DNA of 24,482 nucleotides from an uncultured bacterium (lineage in GTDB: Bacteria > Bacillota_A > Clostridia > Lachnospirales > Lachnospiraceae): positions 1 to 24,482 of the forward strand of contig CAJMOO010000025.1 in NCBI GenBank assembly GCA_905215045.1, written 5' to 3'. The notes below the pieces were generated by a model. That model made no database searches, was not told where the DNA came from, and saw only the letters and a list, made by a program, of their open reading frames with translations. Numbering within the stretch: the first letter of the stretch is position 1; each line of letters starts with the position of its first letter. The position numbers were made by a program, and so were the translations under genes. Positions 16,861 to 24,482 of this stretch are shown in pieces.

Positions 16861-17667
16861 ATGAACAAGATTAATGTGGCTATTGCAGATGATAACCAGA
16901 GAACTGTTGAGATGATGACAGAACTGTTAGAACAGGAAAGTGATATCGAAGTAATTGCAAGTGCTGATAATGGAGAAGATGCATTGCGTATCATAAAGGA
17001 GCGACAGCCTGATGTCGTATTGCTTGACATTATCATGCCAAAGCTTGATGGAATTGGAGTATTAGAACATCTGCAGCGTGAAAATCTCAGTAAAAGACCA
17101 ATCATAATTATGGTTTCCGCAATGGGACAGGAAAATGTCTGTGAAGAAGCTATGGATTTAGGGGCATCCTATTTTATTTTGAAACCTTTCGATTTACGCA
17201 CGATCATAAAACAGATCAAACAGGCAAGAATAAAGCAAGAGGTGCCTGAAAGACCATTCGTTTCTGTACCAGAGAAGATCCATGGATTAACAGAGAATCA
17301 GCTGGAGATTATTATTACTAATATGATTCATGAAATCGGAGTACCAGCACACATCAAAGGTTACCAGTACTTGAGAGATTCCATTATGCTGGCAGTGTGT
17401 GATATGGATATTCTAAATTCCATTACGAAGCAGCTGTATCCATCGATCGCAGAGAAATTTGACACAACACCAAGCCGGGTAGAGCGTGCGATCAGGCATG
17501 CAATTGAGGTAGCCTGGGGAAGAGGAAAGATGGACACGATTGATGCATTATTTGGATATACGATCCATGCGGGCAAAGGAAAGCCCACAAATTCAGAGTT
17601 TATTGCATTGATTGCCGATAAGATACGTCTGGAATACGGAGATGAGATATTATCTCAGGGAAGATAG
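16861..17667 (+). CDS. spo0A: Stage 0 sporulation protein A (copy 1, canonical)
   Basis: A 268-residue response regulator, almost identical in length to B. subtilis Spo0A (267), the master switch for entry into sporulation. The receiver domain (1-120) has all active-site residues: Asp10-Asp11 (IADDNQ), phospho-acceptor Asp56 (VVLLDIIMP), Ser86 (IMVSAMG) and Lys108 (ILKPF). The C-terminal DNA-binding domain begins near 140. It has [13 protein letters not shown], the recognition helix [11 protein letters not shown] (205-215) with EVAWGRG after it, and [16 protein letters not shown]. Start ATG 16861 has GGGAGGA (16848-16854) 6 bases before it; the frame is open further upstream but without a good start. 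Two perfect 0A boxes upstream suggest autoregulation. Two further paralogues follow directly. This copy is taken as the functional orthologue because every key residue is present. Confidence 0.97.
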   Translation: MNKINVAIADDNQRTVEMMTELLEQESDIEVIASADNGEDALRIIKERQPDVVLLDIIMPKLDGIGVLEHLQRENLSKRPIIIMVSAMGQENVCEEAMDLGASYFILKPFDLRTIIKQIKQARIKQEVPERPFVSVPEKIHGLTENQLEIIITNMIHEIGVPAHIKGYQYLRDSIMLAVCDMDILNSITKQLYPSIAEKFDTTPSRVERAIRHAIEVAWGRGKMDTIDALFGYTIHAGKGKPTNSEFIALIADKIRLEYGDEILSQGR

Positions 17668-17707
17668 GCAGTATATAGACATGATCATGATCAGGAGGCT
17701 GAAAAAG

Positions 17708-18526
17708 ATGGAAAAGAAGTTAAAGATTTTGATTGTAGACGGAGATGTATCAGAGGCAGAGATTCTCGAATCCAGATTACAGAAAGATTTTGATGTAATG
17801 AATCCTGTGTTTGATGGCGTGAGAGCAGTGGAAGAGATTAAAAAACAATTGCCGGATGTTGTACTTGTTGATATCATGCTCCCACAGATTGATGGAATCG
17901 GAGTGATCGAAAAATGCCGGGAACAGATGGGGTATGAACAACTGCCGGTGTTCATCATTTTGACATCGATCGGTACCGAGAAACTGATAGAATGTATTAA
18001 TCATATGGATATTGATTACTGTATGATGCGGCCATTTAAGCAAGAGGTTTTGATTCACCGGATCAAACAGGTTGCAAAGATTAAGGGGTTAGACCAGAAG
18101 ATCCGCCAGAGAGAACAAGTTCAAAGTGTTGAAGCAAGAAAGCACAGAACGGTTCTTGATTATGAATTTAACATCAAACAGGATGTAACAAAGATTATCA
18201 GAGATCTTGGGATTCCTGCACATATCAAGGGATATCAGTATATAAGAGAAGGAATTATTATGGCGATTGAAGATATAAATATGATGAATTATATCACAAA
18301 ACTTTTATATCCAACGATCGCAAAAAAATATAAAACGACATCAAGCAGCGTGGAAAGAGCGATACGACACGCCATTGAAGTTGCATGGAGTCGTGGAAAA
18401 GTGGAATTATTAGAAGAGATGTTTGGCTACACGATCAGTGCAGGAAAAGGGAAACCTACGAATTCAGAATTTATTGCCCTGATTGCAGACAAACTAAGAC
18501 TAGATTATCATATTAATGCATCCTGA
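17708..18526 (+). CDS. Spo0A paralogue 2 with altered receiver
   Basis: A 272-residue Spo0A-like protein with the complete two-domain layout. In the receiver the acidic pair is changed: IVDGDV places Gly12 where the second Asp belongs, with an Asp at the next position. Phospho-acceptor Asp55 (VVLVDIMLP) and Thr86 (ILTSIG) are kept, but the invariant Lys is Arg108 (CMMRPF). The linker (about 125-155) is charged and longer than in copy 1. The DNA-binding domain keeps [13 protein letters not shown] and [16 protein letters not shown], but the recognition helix reads SSVERA where copy 1 has SRVERA (Ser214 for Arg206). Start ATG 17708 follows AGGAGG (17693-17698). The gap to copy 1 is 40 bases without a terminator. 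It may be phosphorylated differently, act unphosphorylated, or dimerise with copy 1; none of this is shown. Confidence 0.9.
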   Translation: MEKKLKILIVDGDVSEAEILESRLQKDFDVMNPVFDGVRAVEEIKKQLPDVVLVDIMLPQIDGIGVIEKCREQMGYEQLPVFIILTSIGTEKLIECINHMDIDYCMMRPFKQEVLIHRIKQVAKIKGLDQKIRQREQVQSVEARKHRTVLDYEFNIKQDVTKIIRDLGIPAHIKGYQYIREGIIMAIEDINMMNYITKLLYPTIAKKYKTTSSSVERAIRHAIEVAWSRGKVELLEEMFGYTISAGKGKPTNSEFIALIADKLRLDYHINAS

Positions 18527-18584
18527 GATGATGTAGAAAGGATGCAGAAGAACAAAAATAGGGAGATTGCTTGGAGGAGAAAAT

Positions 18585-19391
18585 ATGGATGATAGATACA
18601 ATATTTTGATCGCTGACAGTTATCCAGATGAATCCAAACAATTAAAAGAAGAACTGCAGAAACAATATAATGTAATGGCAATCGCAGAAAATGGAGAAGA
18701 TGCGTTTTCTGGAATTCTAAATTTAAGACCAGATCTTGTGATCATTGATTTAATGCTGCCCGGAGTTGATGGACTAGGTGTCATTGAAAGATGCAGGGAA
18801 GTGATGAGCCCTGAAGAAGTACCGGCATTTATTGCCTTAACAATGATTGAGAATCAGGATCTTATGGAATATATCAGACATTTAAAAGTGGATTATTGTA
18901 TGATGAAGCCATTTCAGGCAGGAATTCTTGCAGAGCGGATCACGCAGATGATAAGAATTCGTTCTGTAAATACAAAGATTCAAGAAGAAATACATAAAGA
19001 AAAAGAAGAAGTACCATCCATTAGCAATAAAAATGATATTCGCAGAGAAATCAGCCTGCTGGTAAGGAATTTAGGGATTCCGGCACATATCAAAGGATGC
19101 CGGTATATAAAATATGGTATTTTAATGGCCATGGAAGATGCAAACAGCGTGAATTATATCACCAAATCACTCTATCCCGATATTGCAAAGAAATGCAAGA
19201 CGACGATAGGAAGTGTTGAACGGGCTATCCGCCATGCAATTGATATTGTATGGATCAGGGGAAACAAACAGCTGTTGGGCGAAATTTTTGGAACCTTTGT
19301 GATCGAGCAACAGGAAAGACCAACAAACTCTGAATTTATTGCGGCAGTTGCCGACTGGATGAGATTGGAATACCAGATTCGGGTATCATAA
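18585..19391 (+). CDS. Spo0A paralogue 3, most divergent
   Basis: A 268-residue Spo0A-like protein. The receiver has Asp11 followed by Ser12 (IADSYP, so the acidic pair is broken), phospho-acceptor Asp55 (VIIDLMLPG), Thr86 (ALTMIE) and Lys108 (CMMKPF). The DNA-binding domain keeps IPAHIKG and VERAIRHAI, but the recognition helix starts IGSVER (Ser210 where copy 1 has Arg206), the next stretch is DIVWIRG in place of EVAWGRG, and the usual [11 protein letters not shown] segment is EQQERPTNSEF. It shares more with copy 2 than with copy 1 ([38 protein letters not shown]), pointing to a second duplication. GGAGGAG (18573-18579) precedes ATG 18585. It lies 58 bases after copy 2 and 16 bases before the FliB-like gene, so it is probably co-transcribed. 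A different target sequence is plausible. Confidence 0.88.
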   Translation: MDDRYNILIADSYPDESKQLKEELQKQYNVMAIAENGEDAFSGILNLRPDLVIIDLMLPGVDGLGVIERCREVMSPEEVPAFIALTMIENQDLMEYIRHLKVDYCMMKPFQAGILAERITQMIRIRSVNTKIQEEIHKEKEEVPSISNKNDIRREISLLVRNLGIPAHIKGCRYIKYGILMAMEDANSVNYITKSLYPDIAKKCKTTIGSVERAIRHAIDIVWIRGNKQLLGEIFGTFVIEQQERPTNSEFIAAVADWMRLEYQIRVS

Positions 19392-19407
19392 TATTTGGAG
19401 GAAAAAG

Positions 19408-20415
19408 ATGAAGCAGTACATTCCAGCGTATTATAAAAATTTTCAATGCATTGCGCAAAAATGCAAAGATAATTGCTGTATTGGATGGGATATCATGATA
19501 GATGAACAATCATATAACCGATACCAAAAAGTCACAACACCTTTTAAAAAATGTTTGGATCAGGGAATTCATCATGGAAAAGAACCCATGTTTTGCATGG
19601 ATGAACAAGGAAGATGTGCTTTTTTGAACCAGAATAATTTATGCGACATATACATCGAACTTGGAGAAGATGCATTATGTGAGATATGCACACAGCATCC
19701 AAGATTTCATAATGAATATGGACATATCAGACAGTCAGGTCTGGGGCTTGCCTGTGAGGAAGCGGCTCGTTTGATCTTAAATGATCCGGATTTTAAAGTG
19801 GAAGAAAGTATTGTGGGATCAGAGAGCGAAGACGACGAATGGGCGGATGAGCTGATGAGGATTGAGCTGTATTTATTAGAGATTTTAAAAGATCAGGAAT
19901 GTCCGATAGAAGAACGGATGGATAAAATTTTTGATCTGACGACAGCATATCAGGAGAAATTAAATCTTACTGGAGAACTTACAGCCAGCCTTGATCTAAA
20001 AACGGTTCAGCCACAGTATTTTATGCGAAAGATAAACGAGAAAGAGTATCTTTCATACTGGTTTGATTTTTATGGAAATCTCGATTATATGGATGATAAA
20101 TTTCAGACACTATTACATAAAGCAATAAAAGAATATAAGACATGGACTTCGTACTGCAGAAATGATCAATATATAGAACGCTTATTATGCTATTTTATTT
20201 ATCGGCATTTTATTAAGTCATATGACGATGATAATCTGACAGATAAAATTAAATTTGCAATTTTAAGTACAGTGATGATAGAAGTTGTTGATCAGTATTG
20301 CAAGGAATATGAGATTCCTTTTGAAATTCAGGATATTGCCAGAATGTATTCAAAAGAAATTGAATATTCCGAAGAGAATATGGAAGTTATTTTCGAGGAA
20401 TTATTATTTGATTGA
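19408..20415 (+). CDS. FliB-like CxxCxxCC-family protein (putative lysine N-methylase)
   Basis: A 335-residue protein whose first 100 residues carry many cysteines: Cys14, Cys19, Cys23-Cys24 (KDNCCIGWDIM), then Cys70 (GRCAFL), Cys79 (LCDIY), Cys91 and Cys94 (LCEICTQHPRF). This is the pattern of the YkgJ/FliB family, which includes the Salmonella flagellin lysine N-methylase FliB and binds a metal or Fe-S centre. The rest is helical with no further motif I can name. No flagellar gene is in the window, so the substrate may be another protein. GGAGG lies before ATG 19408, only 16 bases after the third spo0A-like gene, so it looks like the last member of that transcription unit. The family call is firm; the biochemical role is not. 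Confidence 0.75.
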   Translation: MKQYIPAYYKNFQCIAQKCKDNCCIGWDIMIDEQSYNRYQKVTTPFKKCLDQGIHHGKEPMFCMDEQGRCAFLNQNNLCDIYIELGEDALCEICTQHPRFHNEYGHIRQSGLGLACEEAARLILNDPDFKVEESIVGSESEDDEWADELMRIELYLLEILKDQECPIEERMDKIFDLTTAYQEKLNLTGELTASLDLKTVQPQYFMRKINEKEYLSYWFDFYGNLDYMDDKFQTLLHKAIKEYKTWTSYCRNDQYIERLLCYFIYRHFIKSYDDDNLTDKIKFAILSTVMIEVVDQYCKEYEIPFEIQDIARMYSKEIEYSEENMEVIFEELLFD

Positions 20416-20426
20416 TATACAACAGC

Positions 20427-20484
20427 GTATGATTTATTATAAAAATATGAAAAATACTCAAAAAGTATGAATAATTTATCATAC
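20427..20484. repeat. Imperfect inverted repeat with nested hairpin
   Basis: GTATGATTTATTAT (20427-20440) faces ATAATTTATCATAC (20471-20484): 7 bp, a 2x2 T-T internal loop, then 5 bp. Inside lies a second stem ATACT/AGTAT (20454-20458 with 20464-20468). It sits just after the FliB-like gene and ends 5 bases before the -35 of the sigma-factor promoter. It lacks a T-run, so it is a poor terminator; an operator or a transcript-end structure is possible. Confidence 0.5.
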
Positions 20485-20489
20485 AGTTA

Positions 20490-20518
20490 TTTACAACGTG
20501 AAAGTATATCTTTATAAT
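20490..20518 (+). promoter_or_regulatory. Strong sigma-A-type promoter of the sigma-factor gene
   Basis: TTTACA (20490-20495, 5 of 6) and perfect TATAAT (20513-20518) are separated by 17 bases. Transcription would start near 20525, giving a 44-base leader. This separates the sigma-factor gene from the spo0A cluster. Confidence 0.75.
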
Positions 20519-20568
20519 AGTTTGAAGATAGTAAATAATTAATAGGAAAACCGAAAGAGAAATATTGT

Positions 20569-21114
20569 ATGGAAATTCGAAAGAGGAAGCCGATAGGTAA
20601 GAAAAATATTAAATATATCGAGGAGTTATATGCTACATATTCAAGAAGGATGTTTTTTATAGCAAGAAAATATGTTCAGAATTCGGACTTTGCAGAAGAT
20701 GTTGTGCAAAGTGCATTTGAGAAAGTTCTGGCATATCCTGATGGTATCTTAAAAGTGCCAAGGGATGAAGTGTTTTATTTTCTGTCCACGGTTTTAAGAC
20801 ATGAGGCTTTGGACATCATTAAAGATGAGAAAGATAATGAACATGAATGTCTTGTTTATGATGACGGTATGGAAGGAGATTTTATTGAAGATCCAAGAGA
20901 TAATTATCTTCAGATGATCGATCTGGATTCATTGAAACAAAATCTGTCAAGAATGGACAGGCGTCATAGAGATACATTATTGTTTCGGTATGTTTATGGT
21001 TTAAAATGTAAAGAAATTGCAGACATATTTAAGATATCTGAACGAATGGTAAAGATACGATGCAGTGAAGCAAGAGTTCAGTTAAAGAAGATGATGGAAG
21101 AAGACGAATTATAA
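20569..21114 (+). CDS. ECF-like sigma-70 family RNA polymerase sigma factor
   Basis: A 181-residue sigma factor with only regions 2 and 4. Region 2 (about 17-86) shows LYATYSRRMFFIARKYV, then DFAEDVVQSAFEKVL (the region 2.1-2.2 core-binding helix) and VLRHEALDIIKDE. Region 4 (about 120-175) shows LSRMDRRHRDTLLFRYVYG and the helix-turn-helix CKEIADIFKISERMVKIRCSEA, which would contact the -35. An acidic linker (90-115) joins them. No anti-sigma or membrane partner is encoded on either side; the next gene is on the opposite strand. The ribosome binding site is weak (AAAGAGA about 10 bases before ATG). Its own promoter looks like an ordinary vegetative one and not an autoregulated ECF promoter. 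The target regulon is unknown. Confidence 0.88.
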   Translation: MEIRKRKPIGKKNIKYIEELYATYSRRMFFIARKYVQNSDFAEDVVQSAFEKVLAYPDGILKVPRDEVFYFLSTVLRHEALDIIKDEKDNEHECLVYDDGMEGDFIEDPRDNYLQMIDLDSLKQNLSRMDRRHRDTLLFRYVYGLKCKEIADIFKISERMVKIRCSEARVQLKKMMEEDEL

Positions 21115-21118
21115 AAAT

Positions 21119-21152
21119 AAAAGGTTAGCAACGAGTGTGCTAACCTTTTTTT
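21119..21152. terminator. Bidirectional terminator between converging genes
   Basis: AAAAGGTTAGCA (21119-21130) and TGCTAACCTTTT (21138-21149) form a perfect 12-bp stem with a 7-base loop, followed by T's to 21152 on the plus strand. The minus-strand reading also ends in a T-rich tail. It serves both the sigma-factor gene and the lipoprotein gene, whose stop codon is 4 bases away. Confidence 0.92.
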
Positions 21153-21155
21153 GAC

Positions 21156-21821
21156 TTATTGATTTGTAACGATCTGAGTTAGTTTGCTTCCAACTTCTTC
21201 GTAATTATCTGGGAAGAAGATATGGATTGTATTATCTCCACTCTTGATCTTCTGTAGTTTTAAAGTGAATGTTTTGCTGTGCATGTCACTTGAAACAGAA
21301 GCAGAATTAAAACAATCAATTACATTTGATACTAATTGTTTCTTCGCATCAGATAATTTCTCGATATGAAGTGGCTTTAATTCATCTAAAGTTGTCTGTT
21401 TTGCCTGCTTGAAAATATCAAGGTAATTAATATACTGACTGGAAACTTTCACAGTTGCTTCTTTGTCATCTTTCTTAACAAGAGAAACTTTATATTCTAA
21501 AGAAGCAAGCTTGTTGCTGATTGCTTTAAAGATATCTTCTGCCTGTGATTTTGTGATCGCAACTCCTGCATTTTTAAAGCTTTTTTGAATTGTGGATACC
21601 ATAGATGACTGATAAGTTTTTAAAGTCTCTTTTGATTCTTTAGAATCAATTCCTAAATCAGTCATAGCAGAAGTGTCCTGCCTGATGAGCAGATCATAAA
21701 AAGCCTCCATTGTATTCGTTGGTTTTGCATTCGCTGTGCTTTGTCCGCATCCGGCAAGTGATAATAGTAACATAATACCAAGCATACCGGACAGGATTTG
21801 TTTGAAAATCCTACGTTTCAT
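21156..21821 (-). CDS. Secreted lipoprotein of unknown function
   Basis: A 221-residue protein with a clear lipoprotein signal peptide: basic MKRRIFKQ, a hydrophobic core, and the lipobox LAGC with lipidated Cys25. The mature part is soluble, Lys/Ser-rich and predicted helix then strand. It resembles the small clostridial lipoproteins with a MEAFYDLLIRQD-type helical start (DUF5105-like), but I cannot assign a function. It would be anchored on the outer face of the cytoplasmic membrane. AGAAAGGA precedes the ATG (21819-21821). It has its own strong promoter with 0A-box-like sites directly upstream, so expression may depend on Spo0A or one of its paralogues. Confidence 0.85.
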   Translation of the reverse strand: MKRRIFKQILSGMLGIMLLLSLAGCGQSTANAKPTNTMEAFYDLLIRQDTSAMTDLGIDSKESKETLKTYQSSMVSTIQKSFKNAGVAITKSQAEDIFKAISNKLASLEYKVSLVKKDDKEATVKVSSQYINYLDIFKQAKQTTLDELKPLHIEKLSDAKKQLVSNVIDCFNSASVSSDMHSKTFTLKLQKIKSGDNTIHIFFPDNYEEVGSKLTQIVTNQ

Positions 21822-21856
21822 ACTCTTTATCCTTTCTGTTTATTTATATACTAAAT

Positions 21857-21885
21857 ATTATAGGGATTTTGCTGTATAAAGTCAA
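21857..21885 (-). promoter_or_regulatory. Sigma-A-type promoter of the lipoprotein gene
   Basis: On the minus strand, TTGACT (21880-21885, 5 of 6) and perfect TATAAT (21857-21862) are separated by 17 bases. Transcription would start near 21850, about 29 bases before the start codon. Confidence 0.78.
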
Positions 21886-21889
21886 TCAT

Positions 21890-21906
21890 TGTCGAAAGTT
21901 GTCTCT
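21890..21906 (+). promoter_or_regulatory. 0A box pair between lipoprotein gene and gyrB
   Basis: A perfect TGTCGAA is at 21890-21896 (extended to TTGTCGAAA), and a degenerate TGTCTCT follows at 21900-21906, exactly 10 bases on, repeating the spacing of the spo0A boxes. The perfect box is centred about 43 bases upstream of the predicted lipoprotein start site, abutting its -35, a usual place for activation by Spo0A. It is about 70 bases upstream of the predicted gyrB start. Confidence 0.55.
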
Positions 21907-21925
21907 GCATATAGAAGATTTGCGT

Positions 21926-21954
21926 TTGCGTAACAAAAAGTTGTGTGTTAAACT
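21926..21954 (+). promoter_or_regulatory. Possible promoter of the topoisomerase genes
   Basis: TTGCGT (21926-21931) and TAAACT (21949-21954) are 17 bases apart; matches are 3 of 6 and 4 of 6. Transcription would start near 21961, 30 bases before the start codon. Confidence 0.4.
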
Positions 21955-21990
21955 AGATAACCGAAAGATTAAAAGGAGTGTTTTGTATTT

Positions 21991-23904
<1,914 letters not shown>

Positions 23905-23925
23905 AAAGAAAGGAAAACATAAATA

Positions 23926-24482
23926 ATGTCAGAACATATTATTAAAGCGGAGTTTTCTGAGGTTATGCAAAAATCTTACATTGATTATGCCATGAGCGTT
24001 ATCTGTGCCAGAGCATTACCAGATGCAAGAGACGGATTAAAGCCGGTACAAAGACGTGTGCTTTATTCCATGGATGAGTTAGGACTTCGCTATGACAGAC
24101 CACATAGAAAATCAGCCAGAATTGTCGGAGATACGATGGGTAAATATCATCCGCATGGAGACAGTTCAATCTACGAGTCATTAGTTGTCATGTCTCAGGA
24201 TTTCAAAAAAGGAATACCATTAGTTGATGGGCATGGAAACTTTGGCTCAATTGAAGGTGATGGGGCAGCAGCGATGCGATATACAGAAGCAAGACTTCAA
24301 AAGATCACACAGGAAGCATATCTTGCAGATCTTGACAAGAATGTTGTTGATTTTGTATCAAACTTCGATGAAACAGAGAAAGAACCAGAAGTGCTGCCTG
24401 TAAAAGTTCCCAATCTTTTGGTAAATGGTGCAGACGGAATCGCGGTTGGAATGACGACAAGTATCCCGTCGCATAATCTGGG
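23926..24482 (+). CDS. Type IIA DNA topoisomerase, cleavage subunit (GyrA/ParC), N-terminal part
   Basis: The first 185 residues are visible; the gene runs off the right edge. It has the winged-helix start [30 protein letters not shown], and the quinolone-contact segment [13 protein letters not shown] with the wild-type Ser and Glu. Then come [25 protein letters not shown], with the Arg-Tyr pair whose Tyr forms the covalent DNA link, and [20 protein letters not shown] is about 11 bases before the ATG. It lies 21 bases after its partner subunit gene, clearly one operon. The segment [12 protein letters not shown] differs from the ATNIPPHNL form usual in GyrA and ParC. The C-terminal DNA-wrapping domain, which would separate gyrase from topo IV, lies outside the window. 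Confidence 0.9.
   Translation, partial: MSEHIIKAEFSEVMQKSYIDYAMSVICARALPDARDGLKPVQRRVLYSMDELGLRYDRPHRKSARIVGDTMGKYHPHGDSSIYESLVVMSQDFKKGIPLVDGHGNFGSIEGDGAAAMRYTEARLQKITQEAYLADLDKNVVDFVSNFDETEKEPEVLPVKVPNLLVNGADGIAVGMTTSIPSHNL

Noticed and set aside
24142..24180. Quinolone-resistance mutation in the GyrA/ParC-like subunit
   Set aside because: The segment [11 protein letters not shown] keeps the wild-type Ser and an acidic residue at the two main resistance positions.

Overview
The window is low-GC, with dense, mostly same-strand genes using strong AGGAGG-type ribosome binding sites. It reads as the chromosome of an anaerobic, spore-forming Clostridia, most likely Lachnospiraceae. The main evidence is the order asp23/yqhY - nusB - xseA - xseB - ispA - dxs - tlyA - nadK - argR - recN - spoIVB - (sbcD - sbcC) - spo0A. 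This is the Bacillus/Clostridium backbone from the nusB region to spo0A, with nadK between tlyA and argR as is common in clostridia. folD, which lies between nusB and xseA in B. subtilis, is absent here, and sbcDC sits between spoIVB and spo0A. The genus cannot be fixed from the sequence alone.

Layout. 1-451 (minus) is the N-terminal part of an NCS2 purine/pyrimidine permease. 639-2210 is a stand-alone GtrII-like membrane glycosyltransferase. 2302-11208 is a housekeeping run: envelope-stress protein, transcription antitermination, exonuclease VII, isoprenoid precursor synthesis (dxs, ispA), an rRNA methylase, NAD kinase, ArgR and RecN. A terminator and a possible sporulation promoter separate recN from spoIVB (11283-12500), which is followed by sbcD-sbcC (12562-16481).

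The most unusual part is 16482-20415. A 376-bp control region carries a distal sigma-A-type promoter, two tandem perfect 0A boxes and a proximal promoter. It is followed by three consecutive full-length spo0A-type genes and then a FliB-like cysteine-rich gene, all closely spaced on the plus strand. Copy 1 looks like orthodox Spo0A. Copies 2 and 3 keep the phospho-acceptor Asp but have altered acidic pockets (copy 2 also has the invariant Lys changed to Arg) and altered DNA-recognition helices. They are more like each other than like copy 1. The simplest reading is a locally duplicated sporulation master-regulator module whose extra members were diverted to another signal or another role.

20569-21114 encodes a small ECF-like sigma factor with its own strong promoter and no visible anti-sigma. 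It converges, through a shared bidirectional terminator, on a minus-strand lipoprotein gene. The lipoprotein promoter has a perfect 0A box just upstream of its -35, so it may belong to the Spo0A regulon. The window closes with a type IIA topoisomerase pair (gyrB/parE-like complete, gyrA/parC-like partial). No tRNA, rRNA, CRISPR, insertion sequence or phage feature was seen.
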